This document shows, one piece after another, positions 54,765 through 64,000 of a DNA stretch of 64,000 nucleotides. Both the position numbers and the translations under genes were made by a program. The number at the start of each line of letters is the position of its first letter. Within the stretch, counting starts at the first letter, position 1. Origin of the DNA: Aporrectodea caliginosa (lineage: Eukaryota > Annelida > Clitellata > Crassiclitellata > Lumbricidae). The DNA lies in assembly GCA_020284085.1 (NCBI GenBank), contig JACEVL010000803.1, positions 940,488-1,004,487 of the forward strand, given 5' to 3'. The notes beneath the pieces were generated by a model, which was given only the letters and a program-made list of their open reading frames with translations, was not told where the DNA came from and made no database searches.

Positions 54765-54795
<31 letters not shown>

Positions 54796-54796
<1 letters not shown>

Positions 54797-55350
54797 CACG
54801 CTGATCGGACTTCTGGATGTGCGCGCAGCGTTTGATAGGGTGGATCACGATATCCTGCTGACCAGACTTAACATTATCATGTTGATGATATATTCATTTA
54901 TTATGCATCAAGCAGGAAGACACACCGCTTCACAACTTACATCACAAAAAGCTACTATAAAAGGAAAAAGAGAATAATGTTAGTGTCATATAGAGTTGTA
55001 GGCAAGTCTCGTTGAAGTGGCTTCGATCTTTCCTGGATAGGCGGACAATTAAGGTTGCCGTTGGCTTGGACAACTTAGTCTGAACACCTGTTGTATGTGG
55101 TGTTCCGCAGGCTCCATCCTTGGTCACTCGTTTCCAACCTGAATAGAACCGATCTAACCAAGATTTTTCCCATTCCTATAGAGCTTGGGTTCATCAGTAT
55201 GCTGATGACGTCCAGTTCTTATCGTGCCATACATCGGACGCACTTACTTGTGTGTCTAAGAAGCAAGTAATCGCTGTGCTCAGCGGCCTGTGGAGACCTG
55301 TAGGTCCTGCGCATCGTGCTTTCTCGTGCATTGGACCATGCTCCAGGACT
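54796..55350 (+). pseudogene. Older CR1/L2-like LINE, 3' piece of the split reverse transcriptase
   Basis: Starts 'LIGLLDVRAAFDRVDHDILL' (motif A). It is then disrupted by about 110 bases of extra AT-rich sequence (about 54876-54990). It resumes with 'FLDRRTIKVAVG', 'VVCGVPQ' and 'HQYADDVQFLSCHTSDALTC' (catalytic ADD). Frameshifts and stops are frequent. Confidence 0.85.
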
Positions 55351-55355
55351 ATTAA

Positions 55356-55419
55356 CACTTTAACGACAAGAGTGTACTAACAGTGACTGGAAAAACCAAT
55401 GTAGCTTGTCGTTAAAGTG
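55356..55419. mobile_element. 64-bp piggyBac-like MITE flanked by TTAA
   Basis: 'cactttaacgacaag' (55356-55370) is the exact inverse of 55405-55419, with a 34-base spacer. TTAA lies immediately outside both ends (55352-55355 and 55420-55423). TTAA target choice is the hallmark of the piggyBac superfamily. The superfamily call is inference from TTAA plus TIRs. Confidence 0.7.
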
Positions 55420-55423
55420 TTAA

Positions 55424-55839
55424 AGATGCTTACTATTTCCTCAGAGGCATCTCAAGACACATTTTAGAGCTATCCTGACCTGAGGTGCATCTCTTTAGAT
55501 CTGTTAGACTACCATGTTTAACGCACTTGAGAGGTCCTTAAACGGTGCTTACAAGTAGCAGGTGCGTACGTATGCAACTCGCGGACTTCCGCAGGCGCGT
55601 AGAACCCAATTTTCATAAATAGTTGATAGTAGACATCGTGTTCGGCGTTCCTGGACTACGTTGCCGTCAGAGAAGAGGAACGACGATACGCGACGAGACT
55701 CGCAACACACGAACCGCACCATCACGCACTCCCTCGCAGATGGTAGAAGGCGCTGCGTCCCAATGCATCCCTCAGCCACCAAGTCTGTGGAGGACGATAT
55801 TCCTCAGCAGTCGGCCAGTCGTAGAAACCCAGCAATCAG

Positions 55840-55887
<48 letters not shown>

Positions 55888-56320
55888 GCAAGCAAGCAAG
55901 CAAGCAACACTCGTTTAATTCAATAAATCCAGTTATCATGGACAAAACTGGTTACAAGTAACAGCAATTAGCTGTAGAGTCGAGCTTGAGTTAGTTATTG
56001 AGGACAACTTCAAGAGATTATTATGAGACAATTGATATATAATTATATATCTTTGAACAAGACACGCGGAATGTAGTTACGTTTATCCTTGGTGGAGAGC
56101 ATTAAATTGTGCTTTCTACGACGCAAGTTATATTTGTTGTTGTCGTGTAGGTTGGAAGATTCCCCGGAGGACATGGCAAGAACGATCAGCTTCAATCAGT
56201 GGACTCTTTCTTAGCAAGACTTTTATTATGGACATTTCACTACAATATTATTATATCAATTCCGCAGTAGTTCGCCAACCGTAGAAACACGTATAATTCT
56301 GTCGCTATTGCAATTTACGT
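55424..56320. other. Unassigned; (TCAA)n tail at 55838-55905
   Basis: tcaatcaa units followed by gcaagcaa units, adjoining 'ttcaataaatcc', look like a minus-strand retroposon 3' end. No supported ORF. Confidence 0.45.
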
Positions 56321-56323
56321 TTC

Positions 56324-56785
56324 TTGTCAGTGATCGATTGTCCGCTGTGTGGTCATTCTTATTGTTGTCGTCATAATTATTCTGGTCCAACGCGCTGTGA
56401 AATTGAAGGTTGTTGGACGGAGCATCTGGGTCGCCGTAGGTCGTGTGCGCCACACGAATTGGATGATGCTAACTGCAGTGTTGCTGAAAGGTATTTGATT
56501 AATTTTACAGTGTGGCGCATAAGCTATGACGACACACAGAGCGCCTCATTCGAGGCGATCGATCGATCGATCTCCTTGGTCGCTCGCCTAGCAAAGGTCT
56601 GGTCGATCGGTAAATCGATTGTGCTCGATGAGTTAGACTCCAAGAGGAACCTGGAGACAGAACATTATTTTATTTATCTAATTTTTACATTACTTGTGAA
56701 AGTTCAGGCTAGGATCGACACAACATTGCATCGACAAGCAGAAAGAGGCTTATCGACAGTTAGGCTTAATAAGTGTTACGTATAA
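56324..56785 (+). other. Unrecognised 153-residue ORF
   Basis: The plus frame begins 'MSVIDCPLCGHSYCCRHNYS', with a CxxC and further Cys/His, and includes 'VKVQARIDTTLHRQAERGLS'. The Cys spacing does not fit a zinc finger I can name. An overlapping minus frame (56256-56453) after an AG acceptor-like site is an equal candidate. Neither is supported beyond being open. Confidence 0.2.
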
Positions 56786-56862
56786 TACTCTAGCAGTTAG
56801 TGGACAACCATATAATATGCAGCTATTATACGAATACGACACTGTACACAAAATAATAATAA

Positions 56863-57829
<967 letters not shown>

Positions 57830-57950
57830 TTTTCTTTAATTAAGCGCCTGACAAACTGTACATTTACATGTTATGCAATTGAAACTCTTAACTACTAACA
57901 GAACAGACAGCCTGCAATACACGGCGCTAATAGCAGCCTACAAAGCATGT

Positions 57951-58029
57951 CCGCCCTACGGGACTCGAACTCGGTACCTCTCGCTCTCTACGCCAGTGTG
58001 TTATCCAATGCGCTATCGAGGTAGACCGC
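57951..58029 (-). other. tRNA-like sequence (SINE head or pseudo-tRNA)
   Basis: Minus strand has 'gatagcgcattggataacac' (A-box-like, resembling a tRNA D arm) and 'gagttcgagtcccg' (B box) about 36 bp apart. The acceptor and T stems do not pair fully, so a functional tRNA is unlikely. Confidence 0.5.
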
Positions 58030-58354
58030 GCATCGATCGCCTATACTCAATCCAGTGCGATCGATTTTAAAATTGCCTTCTATTTTCAAATGAAGTTATG
58101 ACGACACAGCTACTATGTCTGTGGCTTGAGGTGATATGATGAAGCAACTTCATACAGCTTTGCTATAAAGCGCTTCTGCTCCAATTTGTGCCAACTCCAA
58201 CCTCTTTGGAGCGATGGGTTATACGAGTTTCTGCGCGCATAGAAACCAATTAATTCTCAATTAAACGGCATTCAGCAGTTTGGCCCCTACATGAAAGGTG
58301 TTTTGTCGCTCGAATATTATTTCGATATACTTTGCAGCACCGTTCCGATAACTC

Positions 58355-58472
58355 TTTGCCTCTCTTTGACCTCTTTTTGACCACTCTTTGACCTCTCTTT
58401 GCCGCTCTTTGGCCTCTCTTTGCCTCTCTTTGGCCTCTCTTTGGCCTCTCTTTGGCCTCTCTTTGGCCTCTT
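58355..58472. repeat. CCTCTCTTTGG minisatellite (about 11 bp)
   Basis: 'ggcctctctttggcctctct' repeats, with tgacc and tgcc variants, about ten units. The Lys/Arg/Glu-rich minus frame is repeat translation. The right edge precedes a SINE-like 'gaggcgctataaaaatatgc' (about 58559). Confidence 0.9.
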
Positions 58473-58479
58473 TTCCGAA

Positions 58480-58950
58480 AGCACTTAAAGACCATTCTGT
58501 GCGGTCGTGGTTTTTTGTGTTGCCAGCTCGTGAACCTTTCTGGTGAGTTTCTCTTGGAGAGGCGCTATAAAAATATGCGATTACAATTATTAGGAAGCGG
58601 AGGTGACTTGATTACTGGTTATCTAACCACGACTCCTCTTCAGGAAGCCAGGCTAAAAATATCAGGTGTTCAGGGTGGATCACGGGGGGTCAATGCCCCA
58701 CTCCCTAACTTCAGAGGGAAAGGACTCTTTCCGTTGCCTGCTGATGCTGCTGTTGTTGATGTGGAATGTTGTGCTGATTAGCTCTGGTGCATGCAGTAAG
58801 GTACATGTACGGCCACAAGTTTATGTAACACTGCGTACCGAGGAGAGGCCAATGAGGATGAAGTACACGGGATAAGACCGCACAAGCGAATGGTATGTAA
58901 GCCACAAATCGATGGGATAAGGAAATCTCTCAAGTCAAGTCGTTGTAAGG
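58480..58950. other. Retroposon tail and unassigned sequence
   Basis: 'ggagaggcgctataaaaata' at about 58556 is a 3' signature. Frames at 58452-58875 have no recognised domain. Confidence 0.4.
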
Positions 58951-58957
58951 AGAAACT

Positions 58958-59040
58958 GCTAAGCTCCTACCATGCAGTAAAACCGTGATTGAGTAGTTGG
59001 GAGCTCTGCCAGCACAATCTATTTACTACATTATACGTAG

Positions 59041-59097
<57 letters not shown>

Positions 59098-59225
59098 ATA
59101 AAGAAATGTTATACGCTAAGCTCCAACCAGTAAAACCGTGATTGGGTAGTTGAGATCTTTGCCAACAGAATCTATTTACCACATTATACGTGGATATATA
59201 TATACATAACATATAAAAGATTTTT
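58958..59225. repeat. 157-bp direct repeat separated by (TA)n
   Basis: 'gctaagctcc' starts at 58958 and 59115. 'agtaaaaccgtgatt', 'caatctatttac' and 'cacattatacgt' recur in both copies. (TA)n lies at about 59045-59093 in the first copy and a short TA run in the second. Confidence 0.85.
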
Positions 59226-59865
59226 ATACGCTTCACTTCATGTTAAGTATGCAAAATATTTTACAATAATATATAGATGTATACACTACATTAATCAATA
59301 CGATAATTATATTATACTAGACGCAACATATACTTATACCATATAAACTAGAAGAAGAAGACTAGAAAAGCAGTCCCTTAATCTAGCACTGAGGCAGCCA
59401 TGGGTATAAAGTGTTAGCGATTTCATTTTTTTAGCCTCGGCATATGAGGGTGGATGGCCAGTCCTCTCCCTCGCCGTCTCATCTTACCACCGACAGTGTA
59501 CGATCAGTGTACTCATCATAGCTGAGTTTGCTACATGTATGTATACGCTAGACCATGTGTTAAAGACGCGACATACGCATATATTATACAATACATATAC
59601 ATATTAGATAGTACTTGTACGTACTTGACGACATACTGTAGCCTATTTATATCTGTGTCATGTAGGGTCCATTCATTCCATTGGAAGCATTGTGCTAAAG
59701 ATAGAAGAGCGGAAATGAGCTGTGGGCTTTTTCTTCGATCGAGTTCGATGATGTCCTGTGGTCTAAAAGACACACGACGTCTGCTGCAGTATCCAACACC
59801 TGCCTCTTCCCTTGGCCTCTACAACTCTTCAGTCCCCGGCAACGCATCTCTATCTAAATCTCTCT
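59226..59865. other. Unassigned sequence
   Basis: No domain-bearing ORF or paired repeat is recognised. Confidence 0.35.
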
Positions 59866-59866
59866 C

Positions 59867-59867
<1 letters not shown>

Positions 59868-59932
<65 letters not shown>

Positions 59933-60590
59933 CTCTTCTCTGTTCTCTCTCTCTCCCTGTCTGCTCTCTCTCTGTCCTTCTGTTCCTTTGTCCCTTTGTC
60001 TCTCTTCCTCCCTGTTCCTCTCTCTGTCTCTTTGTCTCTCTCTCTCCCCTGCCTCTTGGGCTCTTGCTCTCTGTCCCTCTGTTTCTATCCCTCTGTCTCT
60101 ATCTTTCTGTCTCTGTTTCTCTCTGTCTCTCTTATCTGCCTCGGTATTTTCCCCTCTGTATCTGTCTCTTTGTCTCCTGTGTCTGTCTCTTGGTCTCTCT
60201 ACCTCCCTCTGACTGTCTCTCTGTCCCTCTGTTTCTGTCCCTTTGTCTTTGTCCCTTTGTCTCTCTTCCTTCTTGTTCCACTCTGCCACTCTGTCTCTCT
60301 CTCTCTCTCTTCCTCGCCGCTCTATCTGTCTCTCTGTCTCTTTGTTTCTGTCTTTTTGTCTCTGCCCCTGTCCTTTTGCCTCTCTTGCTCCCTCTCTCTG
60401 TCTCTTTCTGTCCCTCTGTCTCTACATTTCTTGCTCTACGTCCCTCTGTTTCTTTACCTATGTCTCTGTCCCTCTCTCTTTGTCCCTTTATGTCTCTCTT
60501 CCACTGTGTTTATCTCTGCCTGTCTGTATCTCTCTTCCTCGTCTCTCTATCTGCCTCTCTTCCTAGAGAGCAATGGAGCAATACGTAAAA
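59868..60590. repeat. (CT)n and CTCTGTC-rich polypyrimidine tract, about 720 bp
   Basis: Pure (CT)n at about 59870-59927, followed by about 650 bases dominated by ctctgtctct and ccctctgtct words. The 225-, 258- and 199-residue Ser/Leu frames are artefacts. A smaller patch is at 60670-60740. Confidence 0.97.
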
Positions 60591-61034
60591 TCTAACCTAG
60601 GCTATGGGAGAATCACAGATTTTTATGTAGCGCAAGTGTAATGGCCCAGAGGAATTATTTTATTACTACTCTTCCTCTCTGTCTCTCTGTCCCTCTGTCT
60701 ATGTCCCTCTGTCTCTGTCCCTTACACTTTCTCTTCCGTCTTCGTCTTTTGATCGCTGCCTTTCTTCGCATGAATCTCTTTCATGGTCCGTCTGAAATTG
60801 GCTGGCAGTCTGCGACTATGCAACATATGCAGCCATGCATTCACAAGGAAACATCCATCCATGCTTCAGTGCATCGGAAACATGGAGGCACCCATGGATC
60901 TATGCATGGAACATTCCATCCATCCATCCATGTAATCTGTTTTTTCTGGCGGACTTCACACACGCTGTAGCTGCAGAGGGTTCAGAACTCTTTGACTAGA
61001 CAGACAGACAGACAAACAGACATAACTTAAATCT

Positions 61035-61345
61035 TGGCATTGACAGCAAAGAACAGACAAACTGGGGCTCATAGTTTATAAAACTTTGAACTCTGGCCAA
61101 CCACAATATTTAAAATCTGTTCTTATTCCTCTGACATATCATTATTCAATGAGGTCATCTGATTGTCTTTGTCTGGTCATACCTAAATCAAGAACTGTTC
61201 TCGGTGAACGAGCTTTTTCATCTGGACCTACTTTTTGGAACTCTCTTCCTGTGTCTGTACGCTGTGCTCAGTCGCTTGTGTCATTTCGTTCTCGGCTGAA
61301 AACTTACCTCTTTCATACTGTCTCTTACATACATACTTGGTTTTG
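61035..61345 (+). pseudogene. CR1/L2-like LINE ORF C-terminus
   Basis: A 91-codon open stretch reads 'LIPLTYHYSMRSSDCLCLVI', 'GERAFSSGPTFWNSLPVSVR' and 'SFRSRLKTYLFHT'. These are the FxxxxPxxWNSLP and FxxxLKTYLF motifs at the end of CR1/L2-type ORFs. It is 5'-truncated and leads into a CATA tail array. Confidence 0.9.
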
Positions 61346-61375
61346 GTGTGCCATCGGTTGATACATAGTTGCTAT

Positions 61376-61590
61376 ACATACATTACATACATACATACAT
61401 TACACACATACATACATACATACATACATACACACACACATACATACATACACACATACACACACATACACACACACACACACACACATACACACACACA
61501 TACATATATACACACACACATACACACACACATACACATACATACATACATAAATACATACATACATACATACATACATACATACATTCT
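61376..61590. repeat. (CATA)n/(CA)n microsatellite, likely LINE tail expansion
   Basis: catacatac and cacacaca blocks directly follow the LINE 3' end. Frames on all strands are artefacts. Confidence 0.97.
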
Positions 61591-61714
61591 ATGCATCTGT
61601 GTATATATTCATGCATCATCCATACTTCCATCGTTCTGCCCACCCATTATTTACCCATACCTCCATCCATCCATCATTGCATCTATACTTGATAATCAGT
61701 TCTCTGCCCGAAGG

Positions 61715-61895
61715 CAGGTCCATTGGCTTTTATGGAACCCAGGGATGAGATGAATGAGGTGGCTTCCCGTTGCCTTCCTCACAGACAATTGTGGGTGATC
61801 AACTTGTCCACGGGTGCTACGCAGTGGCTTGAGGTAGATTCGAACCTGCGACCAAGGCACAGAACATACCGCTACACCACCGCATCCATACTTAA
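61715..61895 (-). mobile_element. tRNA-derived SINE, diverged family-1 relative
   Basis: Minus strand: 'gtggtgtagcggtatgttct', B box 'gcaggttcgaatctacc', and body with 'ggacaagttgatcacccac'. No gcgctata tail is visible. Confidence 0.7.
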
Positions 61896-61929
61896 TTTCA
61901 GCGAAATCCTTGTCATAATATACGGTTGA

Positions 61930-62195
61930 CTATTAATGATAGTTGCCTATTTAAAAGAATCCGTGTAATATTGGGCCTATAATTAACAAGTAGGCCTACC
62001 ATGACATTTTACTGACTATTGATTATAGTTACTTATGAAAACAATTGTCCTCAGTTCTTTAAAACTTAATAATTCATTCACCCGAGGAGAGGATTATTTA
62101 ATTCTAATAAACATTAGGATAATGTAACTGTTTATAATTACATTCACCAGTTAAATGCAAATCAGTGTATATAGAAATCAGTTCAAATCACAAAC
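61930..62195. other. AT-rich unassigned sequence
   Basis: No features beyond a TAGGCCTA octamer at about 61992. Confidence 0.4.
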
Positions 62196-62199
62196 GCCG

Positions 62200-62305
62200 A
62201 CAATACCGTTTCCAGATGGTATCAGTCCCAAGCCTGGTTAAAGTAGGAGGGCAACGCTAATCACTTTGTAACGACACATCGTCGTTATATAGAAACTACC
62301 TAACG
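62200..62305 (+). mobile_element. SINE family 4 fragment
   Basis: 'agtcccaagcctggttaaag', 'taggagggcaacgctaatca' and 'acgacacatcgtcgtt' match the 3' half of the family at 32.9 and 50.6 kb. Confidence 0.75.
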
Positions 62306-63085
62306 TACGCACGCGCATATAATGCATGTTAATTTCTGTAACACGTCGGCGTGTCCACAGTCTTGTTGAAGGCAGTAGACCTGCGCGCGTAGCGTCGTGC
62401 CTTTCTATGTGACAAATGTAAGTAAGTAAGTATATCCTTTATTATACCAATTGCTAACCGCATTTTGGTTTACAAGAGAATCACATTTATGTGTTGGGCT
62501 AACCTAACATGTCATAAAAGTTTTGGTGTGCTATCTATCCTCGGCATTAAACGCATGCGTAAATCATCCGCAATATAAATGTTTTATGCCATGAGGAGCA
62601 GTTAAAAGCCGGCGGTCATCCAGGTCTTAATTAAGTTGCATCAAAGATCCCAAGAAGAAAAGGCCAGGGAGGGCCAATGACTGCCGGCCACAGGAACCCC
62701 CTTCCCGATGTTTTCCCGACAGCAAAATGAAAAGAGATGAAAAGAAACTACCCTTAATCAAAGAATAAGTTCTGACTAATGCGAGACGCCCTCGGTCATC
62801 TGCACAAATCAGGCTCCATTCAACTCAAAAGAAACGGTCATATCAAAGACACAGCACGCCTTTCTTTCGTTTTGAATTTTTAGATGTTTTCGCTCAGCAA
62901 TCATTTTTGCCTTTTGCTTTTCTTATTCTGTCAGATTTTAACGACGTTCTCTGAGATTTTTGGGGATAACTCAATTCAATACTCATAAATAAAATCACGC
63001 ATGTAATAATCTCCGATGGATTCCTATTGGTTTTGCTTCGTTTTTAACATTTTACAAATGCATACTGAATTTACATATTGTCGTT
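62306..63085. other. Unassigned sequence
   Basis: No recognised ORF domain, TIR or tandem repeat. Confidence 0.35.
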
Positions 63086-63087
63086 AA

Positions 63088-63225
63088 TACCATAACCATA
63101 ACCATCATTTTATTGTAGCCAAACAGGTATTACACAGATGATATTACATACAAGTATTTCGAGTGGTTACAAGAGGGGGACCAGAAGGGACCTTGGTCCC
63201 ACTAAGTAGGGCCCCTAATTGTCAG
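63088..63225 (-). mobile_element. Non-LTR retrotransposon 3' end, (GGTTAT)n tail, minus strand
   Basis: Reversed it reads 'agtgggaccaaggtccctt' (63185-63203 on plus), then 'ggctacaataaaatgatggt' and ggttatggtta (63088-63103). Same 3'-end family as at 10.1, 13.7, 37.8 and 46.9 kb. Confidence 0.75.
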
Positions 63226-64000
63226 TTTCAGTATTAGATGGAGATTAGTTAAACAATAACAGTTTCAGTTTTACAATTTGACATTATGTAAATATTAACA
63301 ACATAGACAGCAGTCTGTGGTAGCCGACCTCGACCCGTTCATAAACAAACTGACAATGTAACAATACTGACACATTTCTAGCAAACCACATATTTAGGCA
63401 TCAATCTTAGGTAGTTGTCACGTAACATATCACACTCCCACGTCTAACCAGAAGATGAACGGACGAATATTCGACGAATGTTCTTTTATTCGTTAGAATA
63501 GATTGCATTGGATTATAATCATCATTATTATTTTTACCCGAGGTAAGTAAGCAATTCCGCAGGAGGGAAAAATTTGTCTGGAGACAGTTAAAAACATCTG
63601 GAATGGCTAAGTGTCATCCGATTCTGGAAAGTCAAAGTTACGGTCAAAGGTAACATCGTCATCGTCATCATCATTGTTAATACAAACATTTTTAAAGCAA
63701 GCGAAGTCACATAGAAATGTGAATATGAGGCGAGGGTAGTCAGTCGCCAGATGTTAGATATCCAAATTTTTGAAAGCCAACGAGAAAGAGTAGACTGCAT
63801 TAGATTAGAGTAGCTCACGCCAGACCAGATTATATTAGATTAGAACAGGTGGTTTGTTCAAAGGCGGATTTAACAATCTAACCCTCACTAGACCAAGCTA
63901 TTTTCGCCGCCCGAATATTTATGTTCCGAAGTTTTAGCTGTATCTAATAATTTCTTTTATAAAAAATCTAATTTATTTATTGTTGTCTCGCTCGTAGTTT
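63226..64000. other. Unassigned window end
   Basis: 'cccgttcataaacaaactga' at about 63336 matches the inverted-repeat word flanking the SAP-like fragment at 40.2-40.5 kb. Short (CAT/CGT) runs lie at 63655-63680. Nothing else is seen. Confidence 0.35.

Larger units (their letters stand above)
50928..54795 (+). mobile_element. Near-intact non-LTR retrotransposon (about 3.9 kb)
   Basis: The element has tandem 5' monomers (50930-51255), one long EN-RT ORF, a 3' UTR of about 410 bp and a (TTAC)n tail (about 54768-54795). The host reverse-transcriptase frame of an older LINE is broken exactly at its ends, with a short gtcac/ctcac repeat (50923-50927, 54795-54799) as probable target duplication. 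The 3' UTR contains 'ggtgaccggcgagatgag' and 'gacttcaccggtagcc', which can pair through ACCGG/CCGGT. Divergence inside the ORF is low enough to leave it open, so it is the youngest LINE here. Confidence 0.9.

Noticed and set aside
57951..58029. Functional tRNA gene on the minus strand
   Set aside because: A and B boxes fit, but acceptor and T stems do not pair, and the D-loop/anticodon region cannot be laid out properly.
59535..60595. ORFs of 156-258 aa over the CT-rich tract
   Set aside because: Open in several frames on both strands; low-complexity Leu/Ser/Cys or Arg/Glu content.

Overview
The window looks like repeat-rich, largely non-coding nuclear DNA from a marine invertebrate. A deuterostome such as an echinoderm, hemichordate or lancelet is my guess, not a proven assignment. 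The evidence is eukaryotic splice signals, many tRNA-derived SINEs ending in 'ggcgctata(a/c)aa', decayed CR1/L2-like LINEs with microsatellite tails, hAT MITEs, very long microsatellites, and about 21 copies of the palindromic octamer TAGGCCTA. No prokaryotic operons, rRNA genes or CRISPR arrays were seen. Only two stretches look like host coding exons. One is a 753-bp first coding exon on the minus strand (22920-23672) for a BK-channel beta-subunit-like (KCNMB/TipE-like) membrane protein. The other is an unidentified terminal exon (31786-32080, minus).

Layout. 0-2.7 kb: CR1/L2 3' half split by a hAT MITE, then a 74-bp higher-order minisatellite. 2.7-8.4 kb: a large foldback structure with imperfect arms of 1-2 kb and a central array of hairpin repeats. 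8.4-16 kb: microsatellites, two LINE 3' tails, three 8-bp-TSD hAT-like MITEs and a 1.1-kb element with long TIRs. 16-22.7 kb: two CR1/L2 reverse-transcriptase relics in opposite orientation, one carrying a nested MITE. 22.7-24.2 kb: (AGATT)n abutting the splice donor of the channel exon, then a tandem repeat. 24-34 kb: SINEs, foldback MITEs, a hAT element with GTCTCG arrays, a LINE fragment, a strong 54-56-bp hairpin, and the second exon candidate. 34-46 kb: simple repeats, SINEs, three more hAT MITEs, a 1.05-kb insertion with a 12-bp TSD, a broken SAP-like ORF, and a duplicated ETS/NRF1-like promoter motif. 46-50.9 kb: 72-bp repeats, LINE fragments and a possible LTR. 50.9-55.4 kb: a near-intact LINE with an uninterrupted 1045-residue endonuclease/reverse-transcriptase ORF, inserted into an older CR1/L2 copy, followed by a 64-bp piggyBac-like MITE. 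55.4-64 kb: a roughly 910-bp (AAC)n array, CT-rich and CATA-rich tracts, SINEs and a LINE tail.

The elements form a stratigraphy: LINEs inside LINEs, hATs inside LINEs and SINEs. The most striking pattern is that several independent hAT-like MITEs, each with its own 8-bp target-site duplication, carry family-specific short motifs repeated next to both termini (CCCGTA, TTAACGCGA, AATATTCGT, GTCTCG). The window also holds two larger foldback elements with internal tandem arrays.
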